Of a stretch of DNA of 64,000 nucleotides, positions 34,680 through 43,740 are shown in pieces. A program made the position numbers and the translations under genes. Within the stretch, counting starts at the first letter, position 1; each line of letters starts with the position of its first letter. The notes under the pieces were generated by a model. The model had not been told where the DNA came from. It was given only the letters and a program-made list of their open reading frames with translations, and did not search any database. The stretch is from Muriiphilus sp048268845 (GTDB lineage: Bacteria; Pseudomonadota; Alphaproteobacteria; Rhodobacterales; Rhodobacteraceae), in contig JBLWUQ010000001.1 in NCBI GenBank assembly GCA_048268845.1, forward strand, positions 186,001 to 250,000, written 5' to 3'.

Positions 34680-35287
34680 CACGGCGGTTTGACGGCGACA
34701 AACTGGTGATCGCCTCGCACAACGCGGGCAAGATCCGCGAGATCGGCGCGCTTCTGGCGCCTTTTGGCGTCGAAGTGGTATCTGCCGGTGATCTTGGCCT
34801 GGACGAGCCGGAGGAAACCGAAGTCAGCTTCGCCGGCAATGCCCGGATCAAGGCGCATTACGCCGCGCAGAAATCGGGGCTGCCTGCATTGTCCGACGAC
34901 AGCGGCATCATGGTTGACGCGCTCGGCGGTGAACCCGGTGTCTATACCGCCGACTGGGCAGAAACGCCGAACGGTCGGGATTTTGCGATGGCGATGACGA
35001 AGGTCTGGACATTGCTTGAGGAAATGAACGCCCCCGAACCCAGAACCGCGCGTTTCAATGCCACGCTCTGCCTTGCCTGGCCCGACGGTCACGACGAGAT
35101 CTTCGAGGGCCAGGTCGAAGGGCGCGTCGTCTGGCCGATGCGGGGGGAAAACGGTTTTGGGTTCGATCCGATCTTCATGCCCGAGGGAAAAACCCAGACC
35201 TTCGGCGAAATGGACCCCGCCGAAAAACACGCGATGAGCCACCGAGCTGTCGCCTTCGCAAAACTCGTCGAGGGTTGTTTTGGCTGA
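34676..35287 (+). CDS. rdgB: dITP/XTP pyrophosphatase (Ham1/RdgB)
   Basis: A 203-residue Ham1-family enzyme that removes ITP, dITP and XTP from the nucleotide pool. LVIASHNAGKIREI, the acidic SFAGNARIKAHYAA, LSDDSGIMVDALGG-PGVY and the GFGFDPIF and SHRAVA motifs are all in place. Starts by ATGA overlap with rph; its last eight bases overlap the TTG start of hemW. Confidence 0.96.
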   Translation: MTRRFDGDKLVIASHNAGKIREIGALLAPFGVEVVSAGDLGLDEPEETEVSFAGNARIKAHYAAQKSGLPALSDDSGIMVDALGGEPGVYTADWAETPNGRDFAMAMTKVWTLLEEMNAPEPRTARFNATLCLAWPDGHDEIFEGQVEGRVVWPMRGENGFGFDPIFMPEGKTQTFGEMDPAEKHAMSHRAVAFAKLVEGCFG

Positions 35288-36443
35288 AGACTGGCGCCTC
35301 GGCGGGTTTGGCCTTTATATCCATTGGCCGTTTTGCGCCGCGAAATGCCCCTATTGCGACTTCAACAGCCACGTTTCCGCAAAGGTGGAGATGAACGATT
35401 GGCGCAGCGCCTATGTCGACGAAATCGCGCGCTATGCTGCCCAAACCGGGCCACGCCTGTTGAATAGTGTCTATTTCGGCGGTGGAACACCTTCGTTGAT
35501 GGCCCCGGAGGTCGTGGAGGCCGTGATTGACGCGGCGGCGCGCCACTGGACCTTTGCCAATGATATCGAGATTACCCTTGAAGCCAACCCGACCTCGGTT
35601 GAGGCCAGAAAGTTCGCGGAGTTCCGGCAGGCGGGCGTCAACCGGGTTTCGCTTGGGGTTCAGGCCCTGAACGACCCCGATCTTCGCCGACTGGGGCGCC
35701 TGCACGACGTCGAGACCGCCCGAAACGCGCTCGGTATCGCGAAGGCAACCTTCGACAGGGTGAGTTTCGATCTGATCTATGCCCGGCAGGACCAGACCCT
35801 GAGCGATTGGCGTGATGAACTCACCACTGCCCTGAGTTTTGAGCCTGAGCACCTGTCGCTCTACCAACTCACGATCGAGGATGGCACCGCCTTTGGCGAT
35901 CGGTTCCGGCGCGGCAAGCTGCCGGGCCTTCCCGGCGAAGACCTGGCCGCCGACATGTTTTTCCTGACGCAAGACATCTGCGACGCCGCGGGCTTGCCGG
36001 GCTATGAGGTGTCGAACCATGCCAAACCCGGCCAGGAATCGCGGCACAACCTGATCTACTGGCGCGGCGGCGATTACGTCGGCATCGGCCCCGGCGCGCA
36101 TGGGCGCCTGACGCTGGCAGGGCAGCGCTACGCCACGACGACCGAACTCTCACCCGCCAAATGGCTCTCGCAGGCGAGCAGCGCCGAGACTGGTGAGAGC
36201 GGGCGCGAGGTCTTGAGCGCGCAGGATCAGGCTGGCGAATACCTCATGATGAGCCTGCGGACGTCGGAGGGGCTTGACTTGGCGCGGTATCTGGATATCG
36301 CGGGAGTTCCGCTAAATGATAATATTATCAATGACTTGAACGGTCACAATCTGCTCGAAGCAACCCCCAGCCACCTGCGCGCAACGCGAGCTGGCCGCGC
36401 GGTTCTGAACTCGATCATTACGGCCCTCCTGCCCGGCGTCTAG
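35280..36443 (+). CDS. hemW: Radical SAM heme chaperone HemW
   Basis: A 387-residue radical SAM protein. The 4Fe-4S motif is C19-x3-C23-x2-C26 (FCAAKCPYC); there is no fourth nearby cysteine-pair arrangement of true HemN, which favours the heme-carrying HemW over coproporphyrinogen dehydrogenase. VYFGGGTPSLM and the C-terminal HemN-type domain (EYLMMSLR) are present. The start must be a TTG at 35280 inside rdgB, with GAGGG five bases before it, because the conserved GGFGLYIHWPFC begins almost at once. Convergent four-base overlap with parB. A 12-base AT palindrome lies at 36318-36329 in rarely used codons. Confidence 0.93.
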   Translation: MAEDWRLGGFGLYIHWPFCAAKCPYCDFNSHVSAKVEMNDWRSAYVDEIARYAAQTGPRLLNSVYFGGGTPSLMAPEVVEAVIDAAARHWTFANDIEITLEANPTSVEARKFAEFRQAGVNRVSLGVQALNDPDLRRLGRLHDVETARNALGIAKATFDRVSFDLIYARQDQTLSDWRDELTTALSFEPEHLSLYQLTIEDGTAFGDRFRRGKLPGLPGEDLAADMFFLTQDICDAAGLPGYEVSNHAKPGQESRHNLIYWRGGDYVGIGPGAHGRLTLAGQRYATTTELSPAKWLSQASSAETGESGREVLSAQDQAGEYLMMSLRTSEGLDLARYLDIAGVPLNDNIINDLNGHNLLEATPSHLRATRAGRAVLNSIITALLPGV

Positions 36444-37336
36444 CCGCCAAGCTTGCGGCACAGATCGTCGAGTTGCTCGAGGGTGCTGTAACGAATCGTC
36501 AGCGAGCCCGATTCCTGCCCGACAACATGGTCGATCGCGACCTTCATGCCGAGGCTGGCTGACAGATCGCCCTCAAGCGCCGCCGTGTCCGCGTCTTTCT
36601 CGCGCTTTTTGGGCGGCTCAGATCCGCTTTGCCTTTTCGGGGCTTTCGCGAGCCGTTCGACCTCACGAACCGACAATCCCCTCGCGATCACCTGCATCGC
36701 CAGACCGACCGGGTCGTCCGCCGTCACCAGCGCCCGCGCATGACCGGCCGAAAGCTGGCCACTGCGGACATGGTCCAGCACCTCTGGCGGCAGATTCAGC
36801 AGTCTCAGCATGTTGGCGATATGCGGCCGGCTCTTTCCCAGCGCTTCGGCCAGCTTTTCTTGCGTATGACCGAAGCGGTCCATCAGCTCACGATATCCCG
36901 CGGCCTCCTCCGCAGCGTTCAGGTCGGACCGCTGGATATTCTCGATAATCGCGACTTCCAGCGCTTCGGTGTCCGTATAGCTGCGAATCAGCGCGGGCAC
37001 CTCGTGGAGCTTGGCCATCTGCGACGCCCGCCAGCGCCGTTCACCGGCGACAATCTCGTAGGTTCCGGGGGTCCGGCTGTTCTGGCGCAGGATGATCGGC
37101 TGAATCACTCCCTTTTCCCTGATCGACGCGGCCAGGTCCGCAAGATCTTCCTCGTTGAAGGTCCGGCGCGGCTGATCCGGGTTCGGGATGATCTTTTCGA
37201 TGGCCACCATCTGATCATGCCGGCGTGGCGTCTCGGCCGCGGTCTCGCTGCCATCTTCGGTCGCTGGCTGCGGCGCGACATCCGCCATGAGGGCCGAGAG
37301 GCCGCGCCCCAAACCGCGAGTAGGCTTCTTCGTCAT
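36440..37336 (-). CDS. parB: Chromosome-partitioning protein ParB
   Basis: A 298-residue ParB/Spo0J. The N-terminal ParA-contact peptide KKPTRGLGRGLSALM is followed by the CTPase fold with NPDQPRRTF and the GERRWRA motif, then a helix-turn-helix (HTQEKLAEALGKSRPHIANMLRLL) that recognises parS, and a C-terminal dimerisation domain. It loads onto parS, spreads by CTP switching and drives origin segregation. GGAG six bases before ATG 37336 sets the start; the ATG follows the parA stop by nine bases. Two perfect parS sites lie 1.4 and 3.3 kb away. Confidence 0.97.
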   Translation of the reverse strand: MTKKPTRGLGRGLSALMADVAPQPATEDGSETAAETPRRHDQMVAIEKIIPNPDQPRRTFNEEDLADLAASIREKGVIQPIILRQNSRTPGTYEIVAGERRWRASQMAKLHEVPALIRSYTDTEALEVAIIENIQRSDLNAAEEAAGYRELMDRFGHTQEKLAEALGKSRPHIANMLRLLNLPPEVLDHVRSGQLSAGHARALVTADDPVGLAMQVIARGLSVREVERLAKAPKRQSGSEPPKKREKDADTAALEGDLSASLGMKVAIDHVVGQESGSLTIRYSTLEQLDDLCRKLGG

Positions 37337-37345
37337 CACTCTCTC

Positions 37346-38143
37346 CTAAGTCGATCGGGCCAACAGCTCTTTCGCGAGCGCCGTATAGGCGACACTGCCT
37401 TTTGAGGTCGGATCGTAGCTCAGAACCGGCATCGAGTAAGACGGCGCCTCGCTGATCCGCACGTTTCGCGGGATGATCGTGTCAAAAACCAGTGTGCCGA
37501 GGTTTTCCCGCGCGTCGTCCTCGACCAGTTTCGACAGGTTGTTGCGCTTGTCATACATCGTCAGCACAACGCCTTCGATGCGAAGCTCGGGGTTGGCGGT
37601 CTGGCGCACTTCTCGGATCGTCAGCATGAGTTGTGACAGCCCTTCGAGGGCGAAAAACTCGCTTTGCAGCGGCACCAACACCGAATGTGCCGCCACCATC
37701 GCGTTGACAGTCAGCAGGTTCAGCGACGGCGGACAGTCGATCAGGATGAAATCGAGCGCCAGGTCCGCCACATCCGGCGCGCGCAGAGCATCATGCAGAA
37801 GATGGCTGCGTTTTTCGTTGGAAACCAGTTCGATGTCGGCCGATGAAAGGTCCGTGGTCGCCGGTGCGATCCAAAGCCCCTCGAGCGCAGTCGGTTGCGC
37901 GACCTTTTTCAACGGCACTTCATCCAGAATCAGATCGTAGGTGGTGAACAGCCGGTCTTCCGGCTCCACTCCGAGGCCGGTCGACGCGTTGCCCTGCGGG
38001 TCGATATCCGCGATCAACACGTTTTTTCCCTGTGCCGCAATGGCCGCACCAAGGTTTATTGCGGTCGTGGTCTTGCCCACGCCGCCCTTCTGGTTGGTGA
38101 TCGCGATGATTTTCGGGCCCCGCGGCCGCGCCGGATCAGACAC
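37346..38143 (-). CDS. parA: Chromosome-partitioning ATPase ParA
   Basis: A 265-residue Walker-type ATPase. The deviant Walker A KGGVGKTTT sits near residue 18, and DIDPQGNASTGLG and IDCPPSLNLLT follow. ParA binds DNA non-specifically when ATP-bound and pulls ParB-parS complexes. The GTG at 38143 (VSDPARPRGPKII) is the natural start: it overlaps the rsmG stop by eight bases and GGAG lies nine bases before it. The longer in-frame reading lies inside rsmG. Confidence 0.96.
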   Translation of the reverse strand: MSDPARPRGPKIIAITNQKGGVGKTTTAINLGAAIAAQGKNVLIADIDPQGNASTGLGVEPEDRLFTTYDLILDEVPLKKVAQPTALEGLWIAPATTDLSSADIELVSNEKRSHLLHDALRAPDVADLALDFILIDCPPSLNLLTVNAMVAAHSVLVPLQSEFFALEGLSQLMLTIREVRQTANPELRIEGVVLTMYDKRNNLSKLVEDDARENLGTLVFDTIIPRNVRISEAPSYSMPVLSYDPTSKGSVAYTALAKELLARST

Positions 38144-38759
38144 GCCTGATATCTCCAATTCTAAGAATGGTTGCCTGTGGGTCCGTATTGCTCGGGTATG
38201 TATCCAACTCGAACGCCCAGGTTTCAAGCGCTTGTTGTATCTCGGCGTTGGCCCCGGCGCCTTTCAGGAAGATGGCTTCGCCGCCCATTCGAAGATGCCG
38301 CTGGGCATATTCAAGCAATTGCACAAGCGGGGAAAGGGCGCGCGCAGAAACCACGTCGGCGTCAAGCGGGGAAAGCGCTTCGATCCGCTCTGACAACACC
38401 GGAACATTCAATCCGGTTTCCCTTGCAACGGTCCTCAGAAACGTGGCTTTCCGAAGGTCGCTTTCAACGCAGGTCACTGATAACCCTGGACGGTGTTCGG
38501 CTGTCAGGATCGCGATGACCATGCCGGGAAATCCACCGCCGCTGCCCAGGTCCGCCCACAACCCCTCCTGCTTCGCCGTCACGCCAAGGATCTGCGCGGA
38601 GTCGAGGAAATGCCTGTCCCACAACTGGGCGACGGTCGATTTTGCCACCAGATTGATCCAAGGCGTCCATTTCATCAGGAGCGCGGCGTAGATATCGAGC
38701 CGCTCGAGTGTTTCACGTGAAACATCCACGGTCGAGATAAACCGCGCGCGCCCATTCAT
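38136..38759 (-). CDS. rsmG: 16S rRNA (guanine-N7)-methyltransferase RsmG (GidB)
   Basis: A 207-residue SAM enzyme that makes m7G527 in 16S rRNA. The SAM motif is DLGSGGGFPGMVIAI, with WINLVAKST and HFLDSAQ in front. Residues 13-18 (VSRETL) are encoded by a perfect parS site. ATGA overlap with mnmG at the start and eight-base overlap with parA at the end show tight coupling of the mnmG-rsmG-parA-parB operon. Confidence 0.96.
   Translation of the reverse strand: MNGRARFISTVDVSRETLERLDIYAALLMKWTPWINLVAKSTVAQLWDRHFLDSAQILGVTAKQEGLWADLGSGGGFPGMVIAILTAEHRPGLSVTCVESDLRKATFLRTVARETGLNVPVLSERIEALSPLDADVVSARALSPLVQLLEYAQRHLRMGGEAIFLKGAGANAEIQQALETWAFELDTYPSNTDPQATILRIGDIRRV
38709..38724. promoter_or_regulatory. 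parS centromere site within rsmG
   Basis: TGTTTCACGTGAAACA, a perfect 16-base palindrome identical to the universal ParB-binding consensus. It encodes V-S-R-E-T near the start of RsmG and lies 1.4 kb upstream of parB. Confidence 0.95.
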
Positions 38760-40633
38760 GCCGACTTTGCCCGGTCCGCTTGACGCAGTTTCGCTAGAAT
38801 GAGCGTCAGTGCTGCGGGCGTAATTCCCTCGATCCGGCCGGCTTGCGCGATGGTCTCCGGTCGAATTCTGCTCAGCTTGCCGGACAATTCCCGCGTCAAG
38901 CCGTCGAGCGCATCATAGTCGAACTCGGGCGGAATCCGGTGGGCCTCGTCGCGCTGCAGGGCTTCAACGTCGCGCTTCTGTCTGTCGATATAGTTTGCGT
39001 AAAGCGCGTCCTTCTCGACCTGCCGGCGTATGTCCGGGGCGATCGCGGAGAGCTCCTCGTCGTTGGTGGCCAGTTGATCGACAGTCACACCGGGCAATGA
39101 AAGAAGTGCAAATCCCGTGCGACGGGTGCCATCCTGGCTGAGTGTCACCCCAAGCTTCCGCGCCTGCGCGGCGCTATAGCTCCGCGTCTCGAGGGCGCTG
39201 CGGGCAGCGCCGAGGGCGTCCATCTTTTCTTCAAACGCGGTCCGCCGCGCCTCGCCGACGCAACCGAGCGAGATCCCGAGCGGCGTCAGGCGCTGGTCGG
39301 CGTTATCCGCGCGCAGGCTCAGTCGAAACTCAGCCCGCGAAGTGAACATGCGGTAAGGTTCCGTCACGCCGCGCGTTGTCAGATCGTCAATCATTACGCC
39401 GATGTAGGAGTCAGCGCGGGAAAAAACGATCGGGTCGCGGCCCAGCGCGTTCAGACCGGCGTTAAGGCCCGCGACCAGCCCTTGCGCTGCCGCCTCCTCG
39501 TAGCCGGTCGTTCCATTGATCTGTCCGGCCAGAAACAAGCCCGGCACCTCGCGAACCTCAAGCGTCGAGCGCAAGGCGCGCGGATCGACATAATCATACT
39601 CAATGGCGTAGCCGGGCTGGAGAATCACCGCCGCCTCAAGCCCCTTGATCGAGCGCACATATCGTTCCTGCACGTCGGCGGGCAGCGAGGTCGAAATACC
39701 GTTGGGATAGACCGTGTCGACGTCCAGACCTTCCGGCTCCAGAAACACCTGATGTGAGGACTTTTCTGCGAACCGCACCACCTTGTCCTCGATCGACGGG
39801 CAATAACGCGGACCTACGCCATCGATCTGACCGCCATACATCGCCGAAAGGCCAAGGTTTTCCCGAATGATGGCGTGAGTCGCCTCATTCGTGTGCGTTA
39901 TCCCGCAAGAGACCTGCCGCACAAATGGGCGGCGATGCAGGAACGAGAACATCTCCGGCACGTCATCGCCCGGCTGTTCATCGAGGCTTGCCCAATCAAT
40001 CGTCTTGCCATCAAGGCGCGGCGGCGTGCCGGTTTTCAGGCGCCCCAGGGGAAGCCCGAAGTCGTCGATCTGCTCGGCCAGCCGCACCGACGGCCGGTCA
40101 CCCATTCGCCCGCCTTCGCGTTTCTCGGTGCCAATATGGATAACGCCGCGCAGAAATGTGCCGGTTGTCAGAACCACCGAGGGGGAATCAATCTGTGACC
40201 CGTCCGCCAGACGAAGACCCATCACGGTTCCGTTCTGCACAACAAGCTCGACGGCCTCTCCCTCGATCAGCTCAAGCCCCGGCGCGTGCGCGATCTCCTG
40301 CGACATTGCCTGCCGATAGAGTTTCCGGTCCGCCTGTGCGCGCGGCCCCTGCACCGCAGGCCCCTTGCTGCGATTGAGCAGCCGGAACTGGATACCCGCA
40401 CGGTCAGCTACCCGCCCCATCGCACCGTCAAGCGCGTCGATCTCGCGAACCAGATGTCCTTTGCCCAAGCCGCCAATTGCCGGGTTGCACGACATGACGC
40501 CCAGATCACCCTTGCGAAGCGTGACCAGCGCCGTGCGCGCGCCAAGGCGTGCGGACGCCAGCGCCGCATCGGCGCCTGCATGGCCACCACCGACCACCAC
40601 CACATCGAACCGCGAATGTTTCACGTGAAACAC
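38756..40633 (-). CDS. mnmG: tRNA uridine 5-carboxymethylaminomethyl modification enzyme MnmG (GidA)
   Basis: A 625-residue FAD protein that, with MnmE, modifies the wobble uridine of several tRNAs. The dinucleotide motif VVVGGGHAGADAALASARLG is at the N-terminus; SCNPAIGGLGKGHLVREIDALDG and LKTGTPPRLD are family signatures. The start is a GTG that lies at the edge of a parS site, so residues 2-6 (FHVKH) are parS-encoded, as in many bacteria. AAGAG precedes it. Fifteen bases separate it from mnmE. Confidence 0.97.
   Translation of the reverse strand: MFHVKHSRFDVVVVGGGHAGADAALASARLGARTALVTLRKGDLGVMSCNPAIGGLGKGHLVREIDALDGAMGRVADRAGIQFRLLNRSKGPAVQGPRAQADRKLYRQAMSQEIAHAPGLELIEGEAVELVVQNGTVMGLRLADGSQIDSPSVVLTTGTFLRGVIHIGTEKREGGRMGDRPSVRLAEQIDDFGLPLGRLKTGTPPRLDGKTIDWASLDEQPGDDVPEMFSFLHRRPFVRQVSCGITHTNEATHAIIRENLGLSAMYGGQIDGVGPRYCPSIEDKVVRFAEKSSHQVFLEPEGLDVDTVYPNGISTSLPADVQERYVRSIKGLEAAVILQPGYAIEYDYVDPRALRSTLEVREVPGLFLAGQINGTTGYEEAAAQGLVAGLNAGLNALGRDPIVFSRADSYIGVMIDDLTTRGVTEPYRMFTSRAEFRLSLRADNADQRLTPLGISLGCVGEARRTAFEEKMDALGAARSALETRSYSAAQARKLGVTLSQDGTRRTGFALLSLPGVTVDQLATNDEELSAIAPDIRRQVEKDALYANYIDRQKRDVEALQRDEAHRIPPEFDYDALDGLTRELSGKLSRIRPETIAQAGRIEGITPAALTLILAKLRQADRAKSA
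40617..40632. promoter_or_regulatory. parS centromere site at the start of mnmG
   Basis: A second perfect TGTTTCACGTGAAACA, covering all but the first base of the mnmG GTG start codon and its next five codons. It is 3 kb from the proposed origin and 1.9 kb from the other parS. Confidence 0.95.
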
Positions 40634-40648
40634 TCCATCTCTTGCGCT

Positions 40649-41929
40649 TCACTTCCCGACACAGAAGCTTGCGAAAATTTCATCCAGGATGTTTTCAACA
40701 TCGACACGACCAACGATCGAATCAAGAGCCCGCACCGCCGACCGAAGCTCCTCGGCCGCCAGCTCGGACCGGTCGGACCCCCGACCTATCTCGATTCGCG
40801 CGCTTTCCAAAGCCTCAACCGCGCGAATCAACGCTACCCGATGACGTTCGCGGATCGCGGTGCCCGCTTGCGCGGCTCGGGACGCGAGTATCCCTTCTAT
40901 CCGCATCACCAACTGGTCCAGCCCCATTCCGGTCTTTCCGGAGACACCGTCCACGGCATCATCCAGATCGGCCTTTCCCTGCACCACGATGTCATCGCCG
41001 GATGGCTCCAGGCCCACGCCCAACTGTCCATCCAGTATAAGAAAAACCCGAAGGTCCGCAGCGCGCGCACGTTCGACCGCTCGACGGATGCCGATACCTT
41101 CCACCAGGTCCTCGGTCTCGCGCAGCCCTGCCGTATCGAGAATCGTGACCGGCAGACCGCCGAGGTCCATCCGCACCTCGATCACGTCACGCGTCGTTCC
41201 GGCAACCTCGGAGGTGATCGCTGCCTCGCGCCCCGCCAGCGCGTTCAGGAGCGTGGATTTCCCCACATTGGGCGGCCCGACAATCGCCACCTCGAACCCG
41301 TCGCGAATTCGCTCGGCCATCCCGACGCCGTCGCGTTCCGAAATCAGGCTGTCGCGAACGCGATCCAGCAGCATGATGACTTCAGGCGACACGTCGACCG
41401 GCACATCCTCATCCGCGAAATCAATCGTCGCTTCCAATAGCGCCGCCGCACGGATCAGGTCACGCCGCCAGCCCTCAGCTTTTTCGCCCAGCGCGCCGGA
41501 CAGAACCCGCAATGCCTGCACCCGCTGCGCCTCGGTTTCCGCGTCGATCAGATCGGCCAGGCCTTCGACCTGCGCAAGGTCGAGACGCCCGTTCTCCAGC
41601 GCACGCCGGGTGAACTCCCCCGCCTCTGCCGCGCGCAATCCGGGCATCATGGAGAGACAACGCAACACCGCGTCCGTCACCGCGACCGAGCCGTGAACGT
41701 GAAGCTCGACCACTGATTCGCCGGTGAAGCTGTGACCCTCGTTGAACCGCAGGACCAAGGCCTGGTCGAGCGGTGCGCCGGACTGGTCGCGCAACATGCG
41801 AAGGCCGCGCGCATCAGGCAGCACGCCGCACAGCGCTTCGCCGGCCGCAAACGCGTCCGGCCCCGATATCCGGATCACGGCCAGGCCCGCGCGCCCGCGG
41901 GCTGTGGCCACAGCAAAGATCGTGTCCAT
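40649..41929 (-). CDS. mnmE: tRNA modification GTPase MnmE (TrmE)
   Basis: A 426-residue GTPase partnering MnmG. The N-terminal tetrahydrofolate-binding domain (MDTIFAVATARGRAGLAVIR) is followed by a central helical domain and a G domain with VGPPNVGKSTLLNALAG, the G2 TTRD, G3 DTAGLR and an atypical G4 (QGKADL in place of NKxD). The C-terminus FCVGK keeps the catalytic cysteine of the family's C-x-G-K motif. Order rho-mnmE-mnmG-rsmG-parA-parB matches other alphaproteobacteria. The G4 change is common in this order from memory, so I do not call it a defect. Confidence 0.95.
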   Translation of the reverse strand: MDTIFAVATARGRAGLAVIRISGPDAFAAGEALCGVLPDARGLRMLRDQSGAPLDQALVLRFNEGHSFTGESVVELHVHGSVAVTDAVLRCLSMMPGLRAAEAGEFTRRALENGRLDLAQVEGLADLIDAETEAQRVQALRVLSGALGEKAEGWRRDLIRAAALLEATIDFADEDVPVDVSPEVIMLLDRVRDSLISERDGVGMAERIRDGFEVAIVGPPNVGKSTLLNALAGREAAITSEVAGTTRDVIEVRMDLGGLPVTILDTAGLRETEDLVEGIGIRRAVERARAADLRVFLILDGQLGVGLEPSGDDIVVQGKADLDDAVDGVSGKTGMGLDQLVMRIEGILASRAAQAGTAIRERHRVALIRAVEALESARIEIGRGSDRSELAAEELRSAVRALDSIVGRVDVENILDEIFASFCVGK

Positions 41930-41952
41930 GGCCCCGTCCAGTCAGGCGAACG

Positions 41953-43221
41953 TCAGGCGTTCATCGAATCGAAGAACTCGGCGTTCGTCTTGGTCTGTTT
42001 CAGCTTCGAGATAAGGAATTCGATCGCGTCGGTCGTGCCCATCGGGTTGAGGATTCGACGCAGCACATAGGTTTTCTGCAAGTCCTTCGGATCGACCAAC
42101 AATTCCTCTTTGCGCGTCCCGGATTTCAGGATGTCGATCGCCGGGAAGATCCGCTTGTCGGAAACCTTGCGATCCAGCACCAGTTCGCTGTTGCCGGTGC
42201 CCTTGAACTCCTCGAAAATCACCTCGTCCATGCGTGATCCGGTGTCGATCAGCGCGGTCGCGATGATGGTCAGCGAGCCGCCTTCCTCGATATTGCGGGC
42301 AGCGCCGAAGAACCGCTTGGGCCGTTGCAGCGCGTTGGCATCGACACCGCCGGTCAGCACCTTGCCCGAGGATGGCACCACCGTGTTGAAGGCACGGCCA
42401 AGCCGGGTGATCGAGTCGAGCAGGATCACCACATCGCGCTTGTGCTCGACCAGCCGCTTGGCCTTTTCAATGACCATCTCGGCAACAGCTACGTGCCGGC
42501 TGGCAGGCTCGTCGAAGGTCGAGGCCACAACCTCACCCTTCACCGAGCGCTTCATGTCGGTTACTTCTTCCGGACGTTCGTCGATCAGAAGCACGATCAG
42601 GTAGCACTCCGGATGGTTGACCGAGATCGAATGGGCGATGTTCTGGAGCAGCACGGTCTTGCCGGTCCGGGGCGGCGCGACGATCAACCCGCGCTGGCCT
42701 TTGCCGATCGGCGCCACCAGATCGATGATCCGGGCCGAGCGGTCTTTAGTCGCCGGATCGTCGGTCTCGAGCTTGAAACGCTCATCCGGGTGGAGCGGCG
42801 TCAGGTTGTCGAAGGCAACCTTGTGGCGCGCGGTTTCCGGATCGGTGAAGTTGATCTTCTCGACCTTGGTGATCGCGAAATAGTTCTCGTTCTCGCCCGG
42901 CGCGGAAATCTCGCCTTCGACGGTATCACCGGTGCGCAGTGAGAATTTGCGGATCATCTCGGGAGACATGTAGATATCGTCGGGGCCGGGCAGATAGTTC
43001 GCTTCGGGCGCGCGCAGGAAACCGAACCCGTCCTGCAAGACCTCTAGCACGCCTTCGCCGCCGATTTCCCAATCGTCTTCCGCGCGTTCCTTCAGGATCG
43101 AGAACATCATCTCGCCCTTGCGCATCGTCGAGGCGTTTTCGATGTCAAGCTCTTCAGCCATCGCCAACAGCTCTTTCGGGCTCTGCGCCTTGAGCTCGGA
43201 GAGGTTCAGTCGTTCTGTCAT
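41953..43221 (-). CDS. rho: Transcription termination factor Rho
   Basis: A 422-residue Rho hexamer subunit. The N-terminal helix bundle (LNLSELKAQSPKELLAMAEE) and the RNA-binding cold-shock-like domain with DGFGFLR precede the ATPase: PRTGKTVLLQN (Walker A), VLLIDERPEEVTDM, the Q-loop/R-loop region and LDSITRLGRAFN. It stops untranslated transcripts. The ATG at 43221 (MTERLNLSEL) fits the usual start; the extension upstream is not conserved. It is the first gene to the left of the origin candidate, transcribed away from it. Confidence 0.97.
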   Translation of the reverse strand: MTERLNLSELKAQSPKELLAMAEELDIENASTMRKGEMMFSILKERAEDDWEIGGEGVLEVLQDGFGFLRAPEANYLPGPDDIYMSPEMIRKFSLRTGDTVEGEISAPGENENYFAITKVEKINFTDPETARHKVAFDNLTPLHPDERFKLETDDPATKDRSARIIDLVAPIGKGQRGLIVAPPRTGKTVLLQNIAHSISVNHPECYLIVLLIDERPEEVTDMKRSVKGEVVASTFDEPASRHVAVAEMVIEKAKRLVEHKRDVVILLDSITRLGRAFNTVVPSSGKVLTGGVDANALQRPKRFFGAARNIEEGGSLTIIATALIDTGSRMDEVIFEEFKGTGNSELVLDRKVSDKRIFPAIDILKSGTRKEELLVDPKDLQKTYVLRRILNPMGTTDAIEFLISKLKQTKTNAEFFDSMNA

Positions 43222-43435
43222 GGAGTGCACCCGCAGGTTCCGCGTTGGCGGACCATCATCTTGATCATGGGAAAACATCAGGCCGAACGGCCCGCTTGGC
43301 GCGTTTCATAGCGTTTGCGAAAGTCCGAGTCAATCGGAGCCCGGGATCGATATCGATCAGGCAGTCCCGGTGAGGCACTCAATAAATAAATAAGAATATA
43401 GAACAGGATGATGAGATAGTAGGGACTGTGGTCAG

Positions 43436-43444
43436 TGTGGATTA
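43436..43444 (+). promoter_or_regulatory. DnaA-box-like site
   Basis: TGTGGATTA, one mismatch from TGTGGATAA, between the two AT-rich tracts. Confidence 0.6.
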
Positions 43445-43570
43445 CAGATTCCATCCTCAGAGACCGGCAATCGGCCCGGTCCGGTGAACAAGACCGGTAT
43501 GTATGGCCGAGCATGATGAATAACATATAAATATCAATAACTTATTATGAAATCGCGCTGTTCATGCTTA

Positions 43571-43579
43571 TGTGGATTG
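43571..43579 (+). promoter_or_regulatory. DnaA-box-like site
   Basis: TGTGGATTG, two mismatches in the last two positions, directly beside the second AT-rich tract. Confidence 0.5.
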
Positions 43580-43629
43580 TTCTGCGTAAAAGATGATCCG
43601 TCCTGAGCCGACCCTGCCCATCCATCCCC

Positions 43630-43638
43630 TGTGGATCG
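43630..43638 (+). promoter_or_regulatory. DnaA-box-like site
   Basis: TGTGGATCG, same orientation as the two preceding sites, about 60 bases downstream of the last one. Confidence 0.45.
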
Positions 43639-43731
43639 ACACGGGACAGCGCGATGCTATGATGCCGGACCATACCCACGCGCTGCGCTCCGCAGGTTCT
43701 CCAGAGATCCCCCAACCGGAACAAACAGTAG

Positions 43732-43740
43732 AAATCCACA
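43732..43740 (-). promoter_or_regulatory. DnaA-box-like site, opposite orientation
   Basis: Minus-strand TGTGGATTT, 11 bases before the maf start codon and adjoining a GANTC site. Confidence 0.45.

Noticed and set aside
35459..35475. GAATAGTGTCTATTTC in hemW as another copy of the dispersed motif
   Set aside because: It has several mismatches from the core and encodes the conserved VYFGGG motif of HemW, which explains it.
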